DNA of 64,000 bases from Cupriavidus necator A5-1 (lineage in GTDB: Bacteria > Pseudomonadota > Gammaproteobacteria > Burkholderiales > Burkholderiaceae), in contig NZ_JQLI01000008.1 in assembly GCF_000744095.1 (NCBI RefSeq), positions 1,364,001-1,428,000 on the forward strand, written 5' to 3'. Positions 24,558 through 32,790 of the stretch are shown here, in pieces. The translations under genes and the position numbers were made by a program. How positions within the stretch are numbered: the stretch's first letter is position 1; each line of letters starts with the position of its first letter. The notes under the pieces are model-generated. The model made no database searches and was not told where the DNA came from. It saw nothing but the letters and a program-made list of their open reading frames with translations.

Positions 24558-26024
24558 ATGGTTCTGTCTTTCTCAATCTGGCTGCCTATCTTTTTCGGCC
24601 TGCTGATCCTTGCCTTCGGCTCCGACCGGAGCCCGGGCTTCGTGCGGTGGATGTCGCTGTTCGGCTCGATCGCGAGCTTCGTCGTCACGCTGCCGCTGAT
24701 CTTCCACTTCGACCGCACCACCGCGTCGATGCAGTTCGTCGAGAAGGCGAACTGGATCGAACGCTTCAATATCAACTACCTGCTGGGGGTTGACGGCATC
24801 TCGATGTGGTTCGTCGTGCTGACCGCCTTCATCACGGTGATCGTGGTGATTTCGGCCTGGGAGGTGATCACCGAGCGTGTGGCCGAATACATGGCCTCGT
24901 TCCTGATCCTGTCGGGCCTGATGGTCGGCGTGTTCTGCACGCTGGACGGCATGCTGTTCTACGTGTTCTTCGAAGCCACGCTGATCCCGATGTACATCAT
25001 CATTGGTGTCTGGGGCGGCCCGAACCGTGTCTATGCCGCGTTCAAGTTCTTCCTGTACACGCTGGCGGGCTCGCTGCTGACGCTGATCGCGCTGCTGTAC
25101 CTGTACAACAAGACCGGCACCTTCGACATCCTGCAATGGCACCAGGCCAAGTTGTCGATGAACGAGCAGATCGCGCTGTTTATCGCCTTCTTCGTCGCCT
25201 TCGCGGTCAAGGTGCCGATGTGGCCGGTGCACACCTGGCTGCCCGACGCCCACGTGGAAGCGCCGACCGGCGGTTCGGTGGTGCTGGCCGCCATCATGCT
25301 GAAGCTGGGCGCCTACGGTTTCCTGCGGTTCTCGCTGCCGATCGCACCTGACGCGAGCCATTACCTGGCCCCGTTCATCATCACGATCTCGCTGATCGCC
25401 GTGATCTACATCGGCCTGGTCGCGCTGGTGCAGGCGGACATGAAGAAGCTGGTGGCGTACTCGTCGATCGCGCACATGGGCTTCGTCACGCTGGGCTTCT
25501 TTATCTTCAGCGACATCGGCGTTGAAGGCGGCATCGTGCAGATGATCTCGCACGGCTTTATCTCCGGCGCGATGTTCCTTTGCATCGGCGTGCTGTACGA
25601 CCGTGTCCACTCGCGCCAGATCGCCGACTACGGCGGCGTGGTCAACACGATGCCCAAGTTCGCGGCGCTGGCGGTGTTCTTCGCGATGGCCAACTGTGGC
25701 CTGCCGGCCACCTCGGGCTTCGTCGGGGAATTCATGGTGATCCTGGGCGCGGTCAAGTTCGACTTCTGGATCGGCCTGCTGGCTGCCACCGCCCTGATCT
25801 TCGGCGCCGCCTACTCGCTGTGGATGGTCAAGCGCGTGATCTTCGGCGACGTCGTGCACCAGCACGTGCGCGAGCTGGCCGACCTGAACAAGCGTGAGTT
25901 CGTCATGCTCGGCCTGCTGGCCATCATGACGCTGTATATGGGCCTGCACCCGAAGCCCTTTACCGACGTGATGCACCCGTCCGTGGTGAACCTGCTGCAG
26001 CATGCGGCGCAGTCCAAGCTGTAA
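24558..26024 (+). CDS. nuoM: NADH-quinone oxidoreductase subunit M
   Basis: The 488-residue antiporter-like subunit has about 14 helices. Diagnostic stretches are FFEATLIPMYIIIGVWGG (conserved membrane Glu) and KVPMWPVHTWLPDAHVEAPTGGSV. It is the middle proton pump module of the membrane arm, between NuoL and NuoN. AAGGAA precedes the start at 24558. Confidence 0.97.
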   Translation: MVLSFSIWLPIFFGLLILAFGSDRSPGFVRWMSLFGSIASFVVTLPLIFHFDRTTASMQFVEKANWIERFNINYLLGVDGISMWFVVLTAFITVIVVISAWEVITERVAEYMASFLILSGLMVGVFCTLDGMLFYVFFEATLIPMYIIIGVWGGPNRVYAAFKFFLYTLAGSLLTLIALLYLYNKTGTFDILQWHQAKLSMNEQIALFIAFFVAFAVKVPMWPVHTWLPDAHVEAPTGGSVVLAAIMLKLGAYGFLRFSLPIAPDASHYLAPFIITISLIAVIYIGLVALVQADMKKLVAYSSIAHMGFVTLGFFIFSDIGVEGGIVQMISHGFISGAMFLCIGVLYDRVHSRQIADYGGVVNTMPKFAALAVFFAMANCGLPATSGFVGEFMVILGAVKFDFWIGLLAATALIFGAAYSLWMVKRVIFGDVVHQHVRELADLNKREFVMLGLLAIMTLYMGLHPKPFTDVMHPSVVNLLQHAAQSKL

Positions 26025-26042
26025 TCGGGGAGAGATATCAAC

Positions 26043-27518
26043 ATGCAACCGTCCTCGACACTCGGCCCCGTGGCGCCGATCATTTTCCTGGCGATCGCCA
26101 TCGGCGCGGTCAACTGGATCGACCTTGCACGCGGCAAGGGCAAGCAAAGCGTGGCCTATCCGCTGTCGCTGCTGACCACCCTGGTGCTGACCGTCTGGTT
26201 CGGCCTGAACGCCGCCGGCGGCGAGACGCACTACGCGTTCTCGAACCTGGTGGTGATCGACCCGATGGCGAACGTGCTGTCGGCATTCTGTGCTGCCGGC
26301 CTGTTCATCACGTTGGTCTACACGCGCCGCTACCTGGCCGAGCGCGACATGTTCGCCGGCGAGTTCTACCAGCTCGCGCTGTTTACGCTCGGCGGCCAGA
26401 TCGTGATGATCACCGGCAACAACTTCCTGACCCTGTACCTGGGCCTGGAACTGCTGTCGCTGTCGTCGTACGCGCTGGTGGCGCTGCGCCGCGATTCGCG
26501 CGTGACCTCTGAATCGGCGATGAAGTACTTCGTGCTGGGTGCGCTGGCTTCGGGCTTCCTGCTCTACGGCATCTCGATGATGTATGGCGCCACCGGTTCG
26601 CTGAACCTGGGCGAGGTGTTCCGCGTGGTCGAGTCGGGCCGCGTCAACACCACCATGCTGGCCTTCGGCGTGGTCTTTATCGTCGCCGGCCTGTCGTTCA
26701 AGCTGGGTGCCGCACCGTTCCACATGTGGATCCCGGACATCTACCAGGGCTCGCCGACCGCGGTGACGCTGCTGATCGCCGGCGGCCCGAAGGTCGCGGC
26801 GTTCGCGCTGTTTATCCGCGTGCTGGTGGAAGGCCTGCTGCCGCTGGCCAACGACTGGCAGATGATGCTGGTGGTGCTGTCGATCATGTCGCTGGCCATC
26901 GGCAACCTGACCGCCATCGTGCAGAGCAACCTGAAGCGGATGCTGGCGTACTCGACCATCTCGCACATGGGCTTCGTGCTGCTGGGCCTGCTTTCGGGCG
27001 TGGTGGCCAACAAGGCCGACGGCGCCGCGGATGCCTACAGCTCGGCGATGTTCTACTCGGTGACCTACCTGCTGACCACGCTGGGCACCTTCGGCATCAT
27101 CCTGCTGCGCACGAACAAGGGCTTCGAGGCCGAGACGCTGGAAGACCTGAAGGGCATGTCGCGCCGCAACCCGTGGTTCGCCTTCCTGATGCTGGTGATG
27201 ATGTTCTCGCTGGCCGGCATTCCGCCGACCGTGGGCTTCTATGCCAAGCTGGCCGTGCTGGATGCGGTGGTCAAGGCCGGCATGACCTGGCTGGCCGTGG
27301 TGGCGGTGATGTTCTCGCTGATTGGCGCGTTCTACTACCTGCGTATCGTCAAGCTGATGTACTTCGATGCGCCCGCCGCCGAAGAGGAACTGGAGGCCAC
27401 CTTCGGCCTGCGCTCGATGCTGAGCGTGAACGGCGCCGCGGTGATCCTGCTGGGCATTTTCCCGGCCGCGCTGATGAACCTGTGCTACCAGGCCATCCGC
27501 TCGACGCTGGGTTCCTGA
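26043..27518 (+). CDS. nuoN: NADH-quinone oxidoreductase subunit N
   Basis: This 491-residue antiporter-like subunit is the last core nuo gene. Signature stretches are LYLGLELLSLSSYALVA and FKLGAAPFHMWIPDIYQGSPTAVT. About 14 membrane helices are expected. The DUF2818 gene starts 13 bp after its stop and belongs to the same transcript. Confidence 0.97.
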   Translation: MQPSSTLGPVAPIIFLAIAIGAVNWIDLARGKGKQSVAYPLSLLTTLVLTVWFGLNAAGGETHYAFSNLVVIDPMANVLSAFCAAGLFITLVYTRRYLAERDMFAGEFYQLALFTLGGQIVMITGNNFLTLYLGLELLSLSSYALVALRRDSRVTSESAMKYFVLGALASGFLLYGISMMYGATGSLNLGEVFRVVESGRVNTTMLAFGVVFIVAGLSFKLGAAPFHMWIPDIYQGSPTAVTLLIAGGPKVAAFALFIRVLVEGLLPLANDWQMMLVVLSIMSLAIGNLTAIVQSNLKRMLAYSTISHMGFVLLGLLSGVVANKADGAADAYSSAMFYSVTYLLTTLGTFGIILLRTNKGFEAETLEDLKGMSRRNPWFAFLMLVMMFSLAGIPPTVGFYAKLAVLDAVVKAGMTWLAVVAVMFSLIGAFYYLRIVKLMYFDAPAAEEELEATFGLRSMLSVNGAAVILLGIFPAALMNLCYQAIRSTLGS

Positions 27519-27531
27519 TCCGCCACACGCC

Positions 27532-27840
27532 ATGAGCGCATCCGCAAGCGGCTGGTTTGTCATCCTGCTGGCACTGGTCAGTGCGAACCTGCCGTTTGTG
27601 AACCAGCGCCTGTTCGCGGTGATCCCGCTGCGGCAGGCGCGCAAGTCCCTGTGGCTACGCCTGCTGGAGCTGATCGTGTGGTACTTGGTGGCCGGCGCCG
27701 CCGGCTTTGCGGTAGAGGCCAGCCTTGGCAACGCCTTCCCGCAGGGCTGGCAGTTCTACGCCATCACCGCCTGCATGATGCTGGTGTTTGCCTTCCCGGG
27801 CTTCACCTGGCAATACCTCGTCAAACACCGCACGGCCTGA
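27532..27840 (+). CDS. DUF2818 membrane protein, nuo-operon associated
   Basis: This 102-residue protein has three hydrophobic stretches (about residues 6-25, 41-60 and 72-92) and an N-terminal MSASASGWFVILLALVSANLPFVNQR typical of DUF2818. From memory, this family sits directly behind nuoN in many beta-proteobacteria. Its role is unknown. The position suggests a helper, or an accessory subunit of complex I restricted to this class. Confidence 0.85.
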   Translation: MSASASGWFVILLALVSANLPFVNQRLFAVIPLRQARKSLWLRLLELIVWYLVAGAAGFAVEASLGNAFPQGWQFYAITACMMLVFAFPGFTWQYLVKHRTA

Positions 27841-27884
27841 AGCCGGTCTTGTCGGCCCCGGGCCCTGCCTGATCCGGAGCGTCC

Positions 27885-28511
27885 ATGACCGACAAGACTC
27901 AAGGCGGTACCTCGCTGCCCGCCGACCAGACTGAGAACGACGACGCACTGAAGGAAGTGTGCGTCGCCTCGGCCACGGTCCATCGCGGCAAGTTCCTTAC
28001 CCTCAAGCAAGACATTGTCAGGCTGCCCGACGGCAAGCAGACCGGGCGCGAGTACATCGTCCACCCCGGCGCGGTGATGATGATCCCGCTGTTCGATGAC
28101 GGCACCGTGCTGATGGAGCGCCAGTTCCGCTACCCGATCGGCGAAGTGATGCTGGAATTCCCGGCCGGCAAGCTCGATCCGCAAGAGGGCGCGCAGCGCT
28201 GCGGCGAGCGCGAGCTGCTGGAAGAGACCGGCTACAGCGCGGCGCGCTGGGACTACCTGACGCGCATCCATCCGGTGATCTCGTATTCGACCGAATTCAT
28301 CGACATCTTCCTGGCGCGCGACCTGACGCACGGCGAAGCGCAACTGGACGACGGCGAGTTCATCGAGACCTTCATCACCCCGGTAGGACAGGTGATCGAC
28401 TGGGTCCGCAGCGGGCGCATTACCGACGTGAAGACCATCATCGGCGCTTTCTGGCTGGAAAAAGTGATCTCCGGCGCCTGGCAGCCAGGCGAGCAGCCAC
28501 TGCCAGGCTGA
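27885..28511 (+). CDS. nudF: ADP-ribose pyrophosphatase-type NUDIX hydrolase
   Basis: The 208-residue protein has a complete NUDIX box: G-x5-E-x7-REL-x-EE-x-G in AGKLDPQEGAQRCGERELLEETGY, near residues 98-120. The glutamates bind the metal ions. The preceding VVHRGKFLTLKQDIVRLPDGKQTGREYI pattern and LMERQFRYPIGEVMLEFPAGKL are characteristic of NudF-like enzymes that hydrolyse ADP-ribose and similar nucleoside diphosphate derivatives. It lies 44 bp after the DUF2818 gene and may be co-transcribed with nuo. A link between NADH turnover and ADP-ribose clearance is possible but speculative. Confidence 0.85.
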   Translation: MTDKTQGGTSLPADQTENDDALKEVCVASATVHRGKFLTLKQDIVRLPDGKQTGREYIVHPGAVMMIPLFDDGTVLMERQFRYPIGEVMLEFPAGKLDPQEGAQRCGERELLEETGYSAARWDYLTRIHPVISYSTEFIDIFLARDLTHGEAQLDDGEFIETFITPVGQVIDWVRSGRITDVKTIIGAFWLEKVISGAWQPGEQPLPG

Positions 28512-28608
28512 GATGCGCACTCGTCACGTCGGCGTCTTGGCCCGGCCTGCGCTAAGCTGGTGACAAGGCACGGCGCGCGGCGTGATGGGTGCGGCATGCA
28601 GCTGTTCC

Positions 28609-28669
28609 GAACGGTCGTTCGAAAAAATTTAGCACGACCGTTCACAAAATTTCGATTCACGGATAATAT
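28609..28669 (+). promoter_or_regulatory. Promoter and palindromic operator upstream of the DUF1178 gene
   Basis: TTCACA (28641-28646) and TAATAT (28664-28669) form a sigma-70-like promoter with a 17-bp spacer. A perfect 10-bp inverted repeat, GAACGGTCGT (28609-28618) and ACGACCGTTC (28634-28643), overlaps the -35 box. The left arm itself lies in a smaller palindrome, CGAACG-GT-CGTTCG. The design looks like a TetR-family repressor operator; the regulator is unknown. Confidence 0.55.
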
Positions 28670-28693
28670 AGCTTTTGACGGGCTGGAAAGATC

Positions 28694-29152
28694 ATGAAGG
28701 TGCTCGACCTGCGCTGTGCGCAAGACCATCGTTTCGAGGGCTGGTTTGCCTCGGAGGAAGAAGCGCAGTCGCAAATCTCGCGTGACCTCGTCCAATGCCC
28801 GGTCTGTGGCGACCACGCCGTAACGCGGCTGCCCAGCGCGCCGCGCCTGAACCTGTCGGGCGCGACCGCGCCCAAGGGCGCCGCCAAGCCGGCGCAGCAG
28901 ACGGCGCAGCAAGCCGCGCCACCGGCAACACTGCAAGCGCTCTATTTGAAGGCAGTGAAGCAGGTGCTGGCCCAGACCGAGGATGTTGGCGACCGCTTTG
29001 CCGAAGAGGCAAGGCGCATGCACTATGACGAAGCGCCGGAACGCGGCATCCGCGGTTCGGCCTCGCCGGAGGAAGTGCAGGCGCTGGCCGAGGAGGGCAT
29101 CGAGACTTTTCCGCTCGTAGTGCCGGATGCGCTGAAGCAGACGGCTCACTGA
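28694..29152 (+). CDS. DUF1178 family protein
   Basis: This 152-residue soluble protein begins MKVLDLRCAQDHRFEGWFASEEEAQSQ, with a second pair of cysteines in VQCPVCGDHAVTRLPSAPRL. The CxxxH...CPxC arrangement looks like a small zinc ribbon in the first 45 residues. A low-complexity linker rich in Ala/Gln follows, then a helical C-terminus with EEARRMHYDEAPERGIRGSASPEE. The family is widespread in alpha- and beta-proteobacteria, and I know of no established function. It may be the first gene of the acyl-CoA dehydrogenase unit, 94 bp upstream. Confidence 0.8.
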   Translation: MKVLDLRCAQDHRFEGWFASEEEAQSQISRDLVQCPVCGDHAVTRLPSAPRLNLSGATAPKGAAKPAQQTAQQAAPPATLQALYLKAVKQVLAQTEDVGDRFAEEARRMHYDEAPERGIRGSASPEEVQALAEEGIETFPLVVPDALKQTAH

Positions 29153-29246
29153 ATTGCGTCCTGTGCCCGTTGCTGTCGGCGCATGACGCGCAGGCAGAAC
29201 AATCCGCCGGCAGCTTCAGAGTACGCCGGCACCACTGGAGACGGGC

Positions 29247-30449
29247 ATGGATCTCAACTACTCGGCGTCCGACAACGCCTTCCGCGAGGAAGTGCGTAGC
29301 TGGCTCGAAGCCAACTTGCCGGCGGACATCCGCAGCAAGATTCTCAACCACCGCCGTCCGAACCGCGACGACCTGGTGCGCTGGCACAAGATCCTCGCCG
29401 GCAAGGGCTGGTCGGCGCCGCACTGGCCCGTCCAGTACGGCGGCACCGGCTGGAACGCTACACAACGCCATATCTGGGACGAAGAGAATGCCCGCGTCGG
29501 CGCACCCGGGGTGTTGCCGTTCGGCGTGGCGATGGTTGCGCCCGTGATCATCAAGTATGGCAGCGAGGACCAGAAGTCCTACTTCCTGCCGCGCATCCTG
29601 GACTGCACCGACTGGTGGTGCCAGGGGTATTCGGAGCCGGGCTCGGGTTCGGACCTGGCGTCGGTGAAGACGCGCGCCGAACTGACCCCGGACGGCAAGC
29701 ACTACATTGTCAATGGCCAGAAGACCTGGACCACGCTCGGCCAGCACGCCGACATGATCTTCTGCCTGGTGCGGACCGATCCCGAAGCCAAGAAGCAGGA
29801 AGGCATCTCGTTCCTGCTGATCGACATGAAGACGCCGGGCATCACCGTGCGCCCGATCATCATGCTCGACGAAGAGCATGAGGTGAACGAAGTCTTCTTC
29901 GACAACGTCAAGGTGCCGGTCGAGAACCGCGTCGGCGAAGAGAACAGGGGCTGGACCTACGCCAAGTACCTGCTGGGCCATGAGCGCACCGGCATCGCCC
30001 GCGTCGGCAATTCCAAGCGCGAGCTGGGCTTCCTGAAGCGCGTGGCGCGCCAGCAGCAGAAGAACGGCAAGCCGCTGCTGGAGGATCCGGTGTTCGGCGC
30101 CAAGGTCGCCGCGCTGGAGATCGAGCTGATGGCGCTGGAGATCACCGTGCTGCGCGTGGTCTCGAGCGAAGCCGCCGGCAAGGGCCCCGGCCCCGAGGCC
30201 TCCATGCTCAAGATCAAGGGCACCGAGATCCAGCAGCTGCTGACCGAGCTGATGGTCGAGGCCGTCGGCCCGTACGCCCAGCCGTTCGACACCGCCTACC
30301 TGGAGTGCGAGACCGAGCACGCTGTCACCGGCTACGACGACGCCGCGCCGCTGGCCGCGTACTACTTCAACTATCGCAAGACCTCCATCTATGGCGGGTC
30401 CAACGAAATTCAGAAGAACATCATCAGCCAGATGATTCTGGGGCTGTGA
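29247..30449 (+). CDS. Acyl-CoA dehydrogenase, first of a pair
   Basis: This 400-residue flavoprotein oxidises an acyl-CoA to the enoyl-CoA. The N-terminal helical part, the beta domain with GYSEPGSGSDLASVKTRAE and the C-terminal helices are all present. The C-terminal motif is YGGSNEIQKNI: the position that carries the catalytic Glu in medium-chain enzymes (YEGT) is Gly here. In several paired bacterial dehydrogenases (the heterotetramers of steroid side-chain degradation) catalysis depends on both subunits, so a complex with the next gene product is likely. GGAGACGG precedes the start. The substrate is unknown. Confidence 0.87.
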   Translation: MDLNYSASDNAFREEVRSWLEANLPADIRSKILNHRRPNRDDLVRWHKILAGKGWSAPHWPVQYGGTGWNATQRHIWDEENARVGAPGVLPFGVAMVAPVIIKYGSEDQKSYFLPRILDCTDWWCQGYSEPGSGSDLASVKTRAELTPDGKHYIVNGQKTWTTLGQHADMIFCLVRTDPEAKKQEGISFLLIDMKTPGITVRPIIMLDEEHEVNEVFFDNVKVPVENRVGEENRGWTYAKYLLGHERTGIARVGNSKRELGFLKRVARQQQKNGKPLLEDPVFGAKVAALEIELMALEITVLRVVSSEAAGKGPGPEASMLKIKGTEIQQLLTELMVEAVGPYAQPFDTAYLECETEHAVTGYDDAAPLAAYYFNYRKTSIYGGSNEIQKNIISQMILGL

Positions 30450-30462
30450 GGAGACACGTAAC

Positions 30463-31581
30463 ATGAACTTCAATCTCAGCGACGAACAGAAGCAGCTGGC
30501 CGACGCCGTCCGCCGTTTTATCGACAAGGACTACGGCTTCGAGTCCCGCAAACAGAACTATGAAAGCGCCGCCGGCTACGGCGAGGCCGCATGGGGCTCG
30601 CTGGTCGAGCTCGGCCTGACCGCGCTGCCGGTGCCGGAAGAGCAGGGCGGCTTTGCGGGCAAGGCCCTGGACATGATGGTGGTGCAGCAGGAGCTGGGCC
30701 GCGGCCTGATCGTCGAGCCGTACCTGGCTACCGTGGTGGGCGCCTATGCGCTCGGCCTGGCCGGCGGCCAGGATGCGCTGCTGGAGCAGGTCGCCGGCGG
30801 CGAGCTGAAGCTGGCCGTGGCCTTCAACGAGCCGCAGGCGCGCTACGAACTGAACAACGTGCGCGTGACCGCCCGCGAGGGCAAGCTCAGCGGCCGCAAG
30901 GTCGTGGTGGTGCATGGCGGCCAGGCCGACAAGCTGGTCGTGTCGGCTCGCAGCAGCGGCGCCGACGCCGACCAGGACGGCATCTCGCTGTTCCTGGTCG
31001 ATGCCAAGGGCGCCGGCGTCAGCATCAAGGACTACCGCACCATCGACAACCTGCGCGCGGCCGATATCACCTTCCAGGACGCGCCGGCGCAACTGCTGGG
31101 CGAGGCTGGCAAGGCCTTCGCGATCATCGAGCAGGTCGCCGACTACGCCGCCGTGCTGCTGTGCGCGGAGGCCGTGGGCGTGATGGATACGCTCAACGCC
31201 GCCACGCTGGAATACGCCAAGACGCGCCAGCAGTTTGGCCAGCCGATCGCGCGCTTCCAGGCGCTGCAGCACCGCATGGTCGAGATGTTTATCCATGCCG
31301 AGCAGTCGCGCTCGATCACGCTGCTGGCCGCGGCCCGCTTCGAGGAAGTGTCGCCGGAAGAGCGCCGCCGCTATGTCTCCGCCGCCAAGGCGCGCGTGGG
31401 GCAGGCAGCCCGCACGGTCGGCCAGGAGGCGGTGCAGATCCACGGCGGCATGGGCGTGACCAACGAACTGCCGGCCGCGCACATGTTCAAGCGGCTGACA
31501 CTGATCAACACCACCTTCGGCGACGTGGATCACCACCTGGGCAGGTTTGCCGCCCAGCCGGGGTTCCAGGAAGCCGCCTGA
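30463..31581 (+). CDS. Acyl-CoA dehydrogenase, second of a pair
   Basis: The 372-residue protein is a shorter, divergent acyl-CoA dehydrogenase. It contains YLATVVGAYALGLAGG, a weakly conserved FAD-binding middle region, ARQ-type residues in YAKTRQQFGQPIARFQALQHRMVEM and GQEAVQIHGGMGVTNELPAAHMFKR near the end. The short middle part and the lack of a YEGT-like motif fit the partner subunit of an alpha2beta2 dehydrogenase. It starts 13 bp after the first gene, and a terminator follows. Confidence 0.85.
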   Translation: MNFNLSDEQKQLADAVRRFIDKDYGFESRKQNYESAAGYGEAAWGSLVELGLTALPVPEEQGGFAGKALDMMVVQQELGRGLIVEPYLATVVGAYALGLAGGQDALLEQVAGGELKLAVAFNEPQARYELNNVRVTAREGKLSGRKVVVVHGGQADKLVVSARSSGADADQDGISLFLVDAKGAGVSIKDYRTIDNLRAADITFQDAPAQLLGEAGKAFAIIEQVADYAAVLLCAEAVGVMDTLNAATLEYAKTRQQFGQPIARFQALQHRMVEMFIHAEQSRSITLLAAARFEEVSPEERRRYVSAAKARVGQAARTVGQEAVQIHGGMGVTNELPAAHMFKRLTLINTTFGDVDHHLGRFAAQPGFQEAA

Positions 31582-31600
31582 GCCAAGCAGGGCCAGTCAG

Positions 31601-31634
31601 AAACCGCGCCGTAGTCCCAGGCGCGGTTTTTTTC
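31601..31634 (+). terminator. Terminator after the acyl-CoA dehydrogenase pair
   Basis: AAACCGCGCC (31601-31610) and GGCGCGGTTT (31620-31629) form a 10-bp stem with a 9-nt loop, followed by a T-run. The MaoC genes therefore need their own promoter, although a palindrome TCCGCA-AA-TGCGGA (31658-31671) in between is the only distinct site I see. Confidence 0.85.
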
Positions 31635-31742
31635 TTTGCGCGAGGTTAGGGTTGTGTTCCGCAAATGCGGACACTCGCTAGCGCCCGTCATGCGATCATC
31701 GCGCAGACAAGTCAAACGTCAATAACACGGAGTAGACAACCG

Positions 31743-32186
31743 ATGCTGTATTTCGAGGACTTTGAAGTCGGCAGCCGCCGTGAACTGGGCTCCTACCTCG
31801 TCACCGAGGAAGAGATCCTCACCTTCGCCCGCCAGTACGACCCGCAGCCCTTCCATATCGACAAGGAAGCCGCCGCCAAGAGCATCTACGGCGGGCTGAT
31901 CTCGAGCGGCTGGATGACCTGCTCGATCATGATGCGCTTGCTGGTGCTGAGCAGCACCGGCAAGTCGGCCAGCATGGGTTCGCCCGGCGTCGACGAGATC
32001 CGCTGGCTCAAGCCCGTTTGCGCAGGCGACACGCTCACCGTCGTGCTGAATGTGCTGGATACCCGGCCGTCGCAGTCCAAGCCGGACCGCGGCGTGGTCC
32101 ACACCCAGTGGGAAGCCACCAACCAGCGCGGCGAGCTGGTCTGCACGGTCAAGGGCATGGGCATGTACGGACGTCGGCCGGCCTGA
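31743..32186 (+). CDS. MaoC-like hydratase (first of a pair)
   Basis: This 147-residue single hot-dog protein carries the hydratase-2 motif YDPQPFHIDKEAA, with the catalytic Asp and His, then YGGLISSGWMTCS. Such enzymes add water to enoyl-CoA, often with R-specificity. I chose ATG 31743 (MLYFEDFEVGSRRELGSY), the family start. It lies two genes away from the dehydrogenases that would produce enoyl-CoA. A second MaoC gene follows 40 bp later, suggesting a heterodimer, as known for steroid-degrading MaoC pairs. Confidence 0.85.
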   Translation: MLYFEDFEVGSRRELGSYLVTEEEILTFARQYDPQPFHIDKEAAAKSIYGGLISSGWMTCSIMMRLLVLSSTGKSASMGSPGVDEIRWLKPVCAGDTLTVVLNVLDTRPSQSKPDRGVVHTQWEATNQRGELVCTVKGMGMYGRRPA

Positions 32187-32226
32187 GCGCAAAAACACCA
32201 ACCCACCCATCGAGGAGACAACCGCC

Positions 32227-32703
32227 ATGCGTACCATCGCATCGCTGGAAGAGCTGGAAGGCCTGCAGGGCCAGGAAGTCGCGGTCAGCGACTGGATCGA
32301 GGTGACCCAGCAGCAGGTCAACCAGTTTGCCGAGGCCACCGGCGACCACCAGTGGATCCACGTCGACGTGGAGCGTGCCAAGAAGGAATCGCCTTATGGC
32401 GGCCCGATCGCCCACGGCTTCCTGACGTTGTCGCTGCTGCCCAAGTTCATGCACAACGCCCTGCACATGCCGTCCAAGATCGGCGTCAACTACGGCCTGA
32501 ACCGCGTGCGCTTCACCGCACCCGTCCCGGTCGGCAGCAAGTTGCGGGCACGGATCAAGCTGCTCAAGGTCGAACGGCTCGACCCGCTGCCGAAGTCGCC
32601 CGAGCTGGTGGGCGCGCAGTCCACCTGGGAAGTGACGGTCGAGCGTGAGGGCAGTGATCGCCCGGTGTGCGTGGCAGAGTCGATCACACGCCGGTACGGT
32701 TGA
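32227..32703 (+). CDS. MaoC-like hydratase (second of a pair)
   Basis: The 158-residue hot-dog protein starts MRTIASLEELEGLQGQEVAVS and carries FAEATGDHQWIHVDVERAKKESPYGGPIAHGFLTLSLLP, the NodN/MaoC-type active site with D-x4-H. It probably acts on an enoyl-CoA. GAGGAG at 32211-32216 supports the start. It ends the transcription unit, as a terminator lies 63 bp downstream. The exact substrate and the pairing with the preceding MaoC protein are inferred from order only. Confidence 0.85.
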   Translation: MRTIASLEELEGLQGQEVAVSDWIEVTQQQVNQFAEATGDHQWIHVDVERAKKESPYGGPIAHGFLTLSLLPKFMHNALHMPSKIGVNYGLNRVRFTAPVPVGSKLRARIKLLKVERLDPLPKSPELVGAQSTWEVTVEREGSDRPVCVAESITRRYG

Positions 32704-32765
32704 CCCTGCGACGTCGGTTCTGACGCACTGCGACAATATGCCACACGGCGTTGTCACACCTTGGG

Positions 32766-32790
32766 AAAGCCGCGCAATGCGCGGCTTTCT
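32766..32790 (+). terminator. Terminator after the MaoC pair
   Basis: AAAGCCGCGC (32766-32775) and GCGCGGCTTT (32779-32788) form a perfect 10-bp stem with a 3-nt loop and a short T-run. The symmetric A-run also allows action on the other strand. Confidence 0.8.

Noticed and set aside
24573..27731. A 1052-codon open frame on the minus strand
   Set aside because: It lies opposite nuoM and nuoN. The translation is rich in His, Arg, Gln and Asp without any domain, the usual shadow of GC-rich genes.
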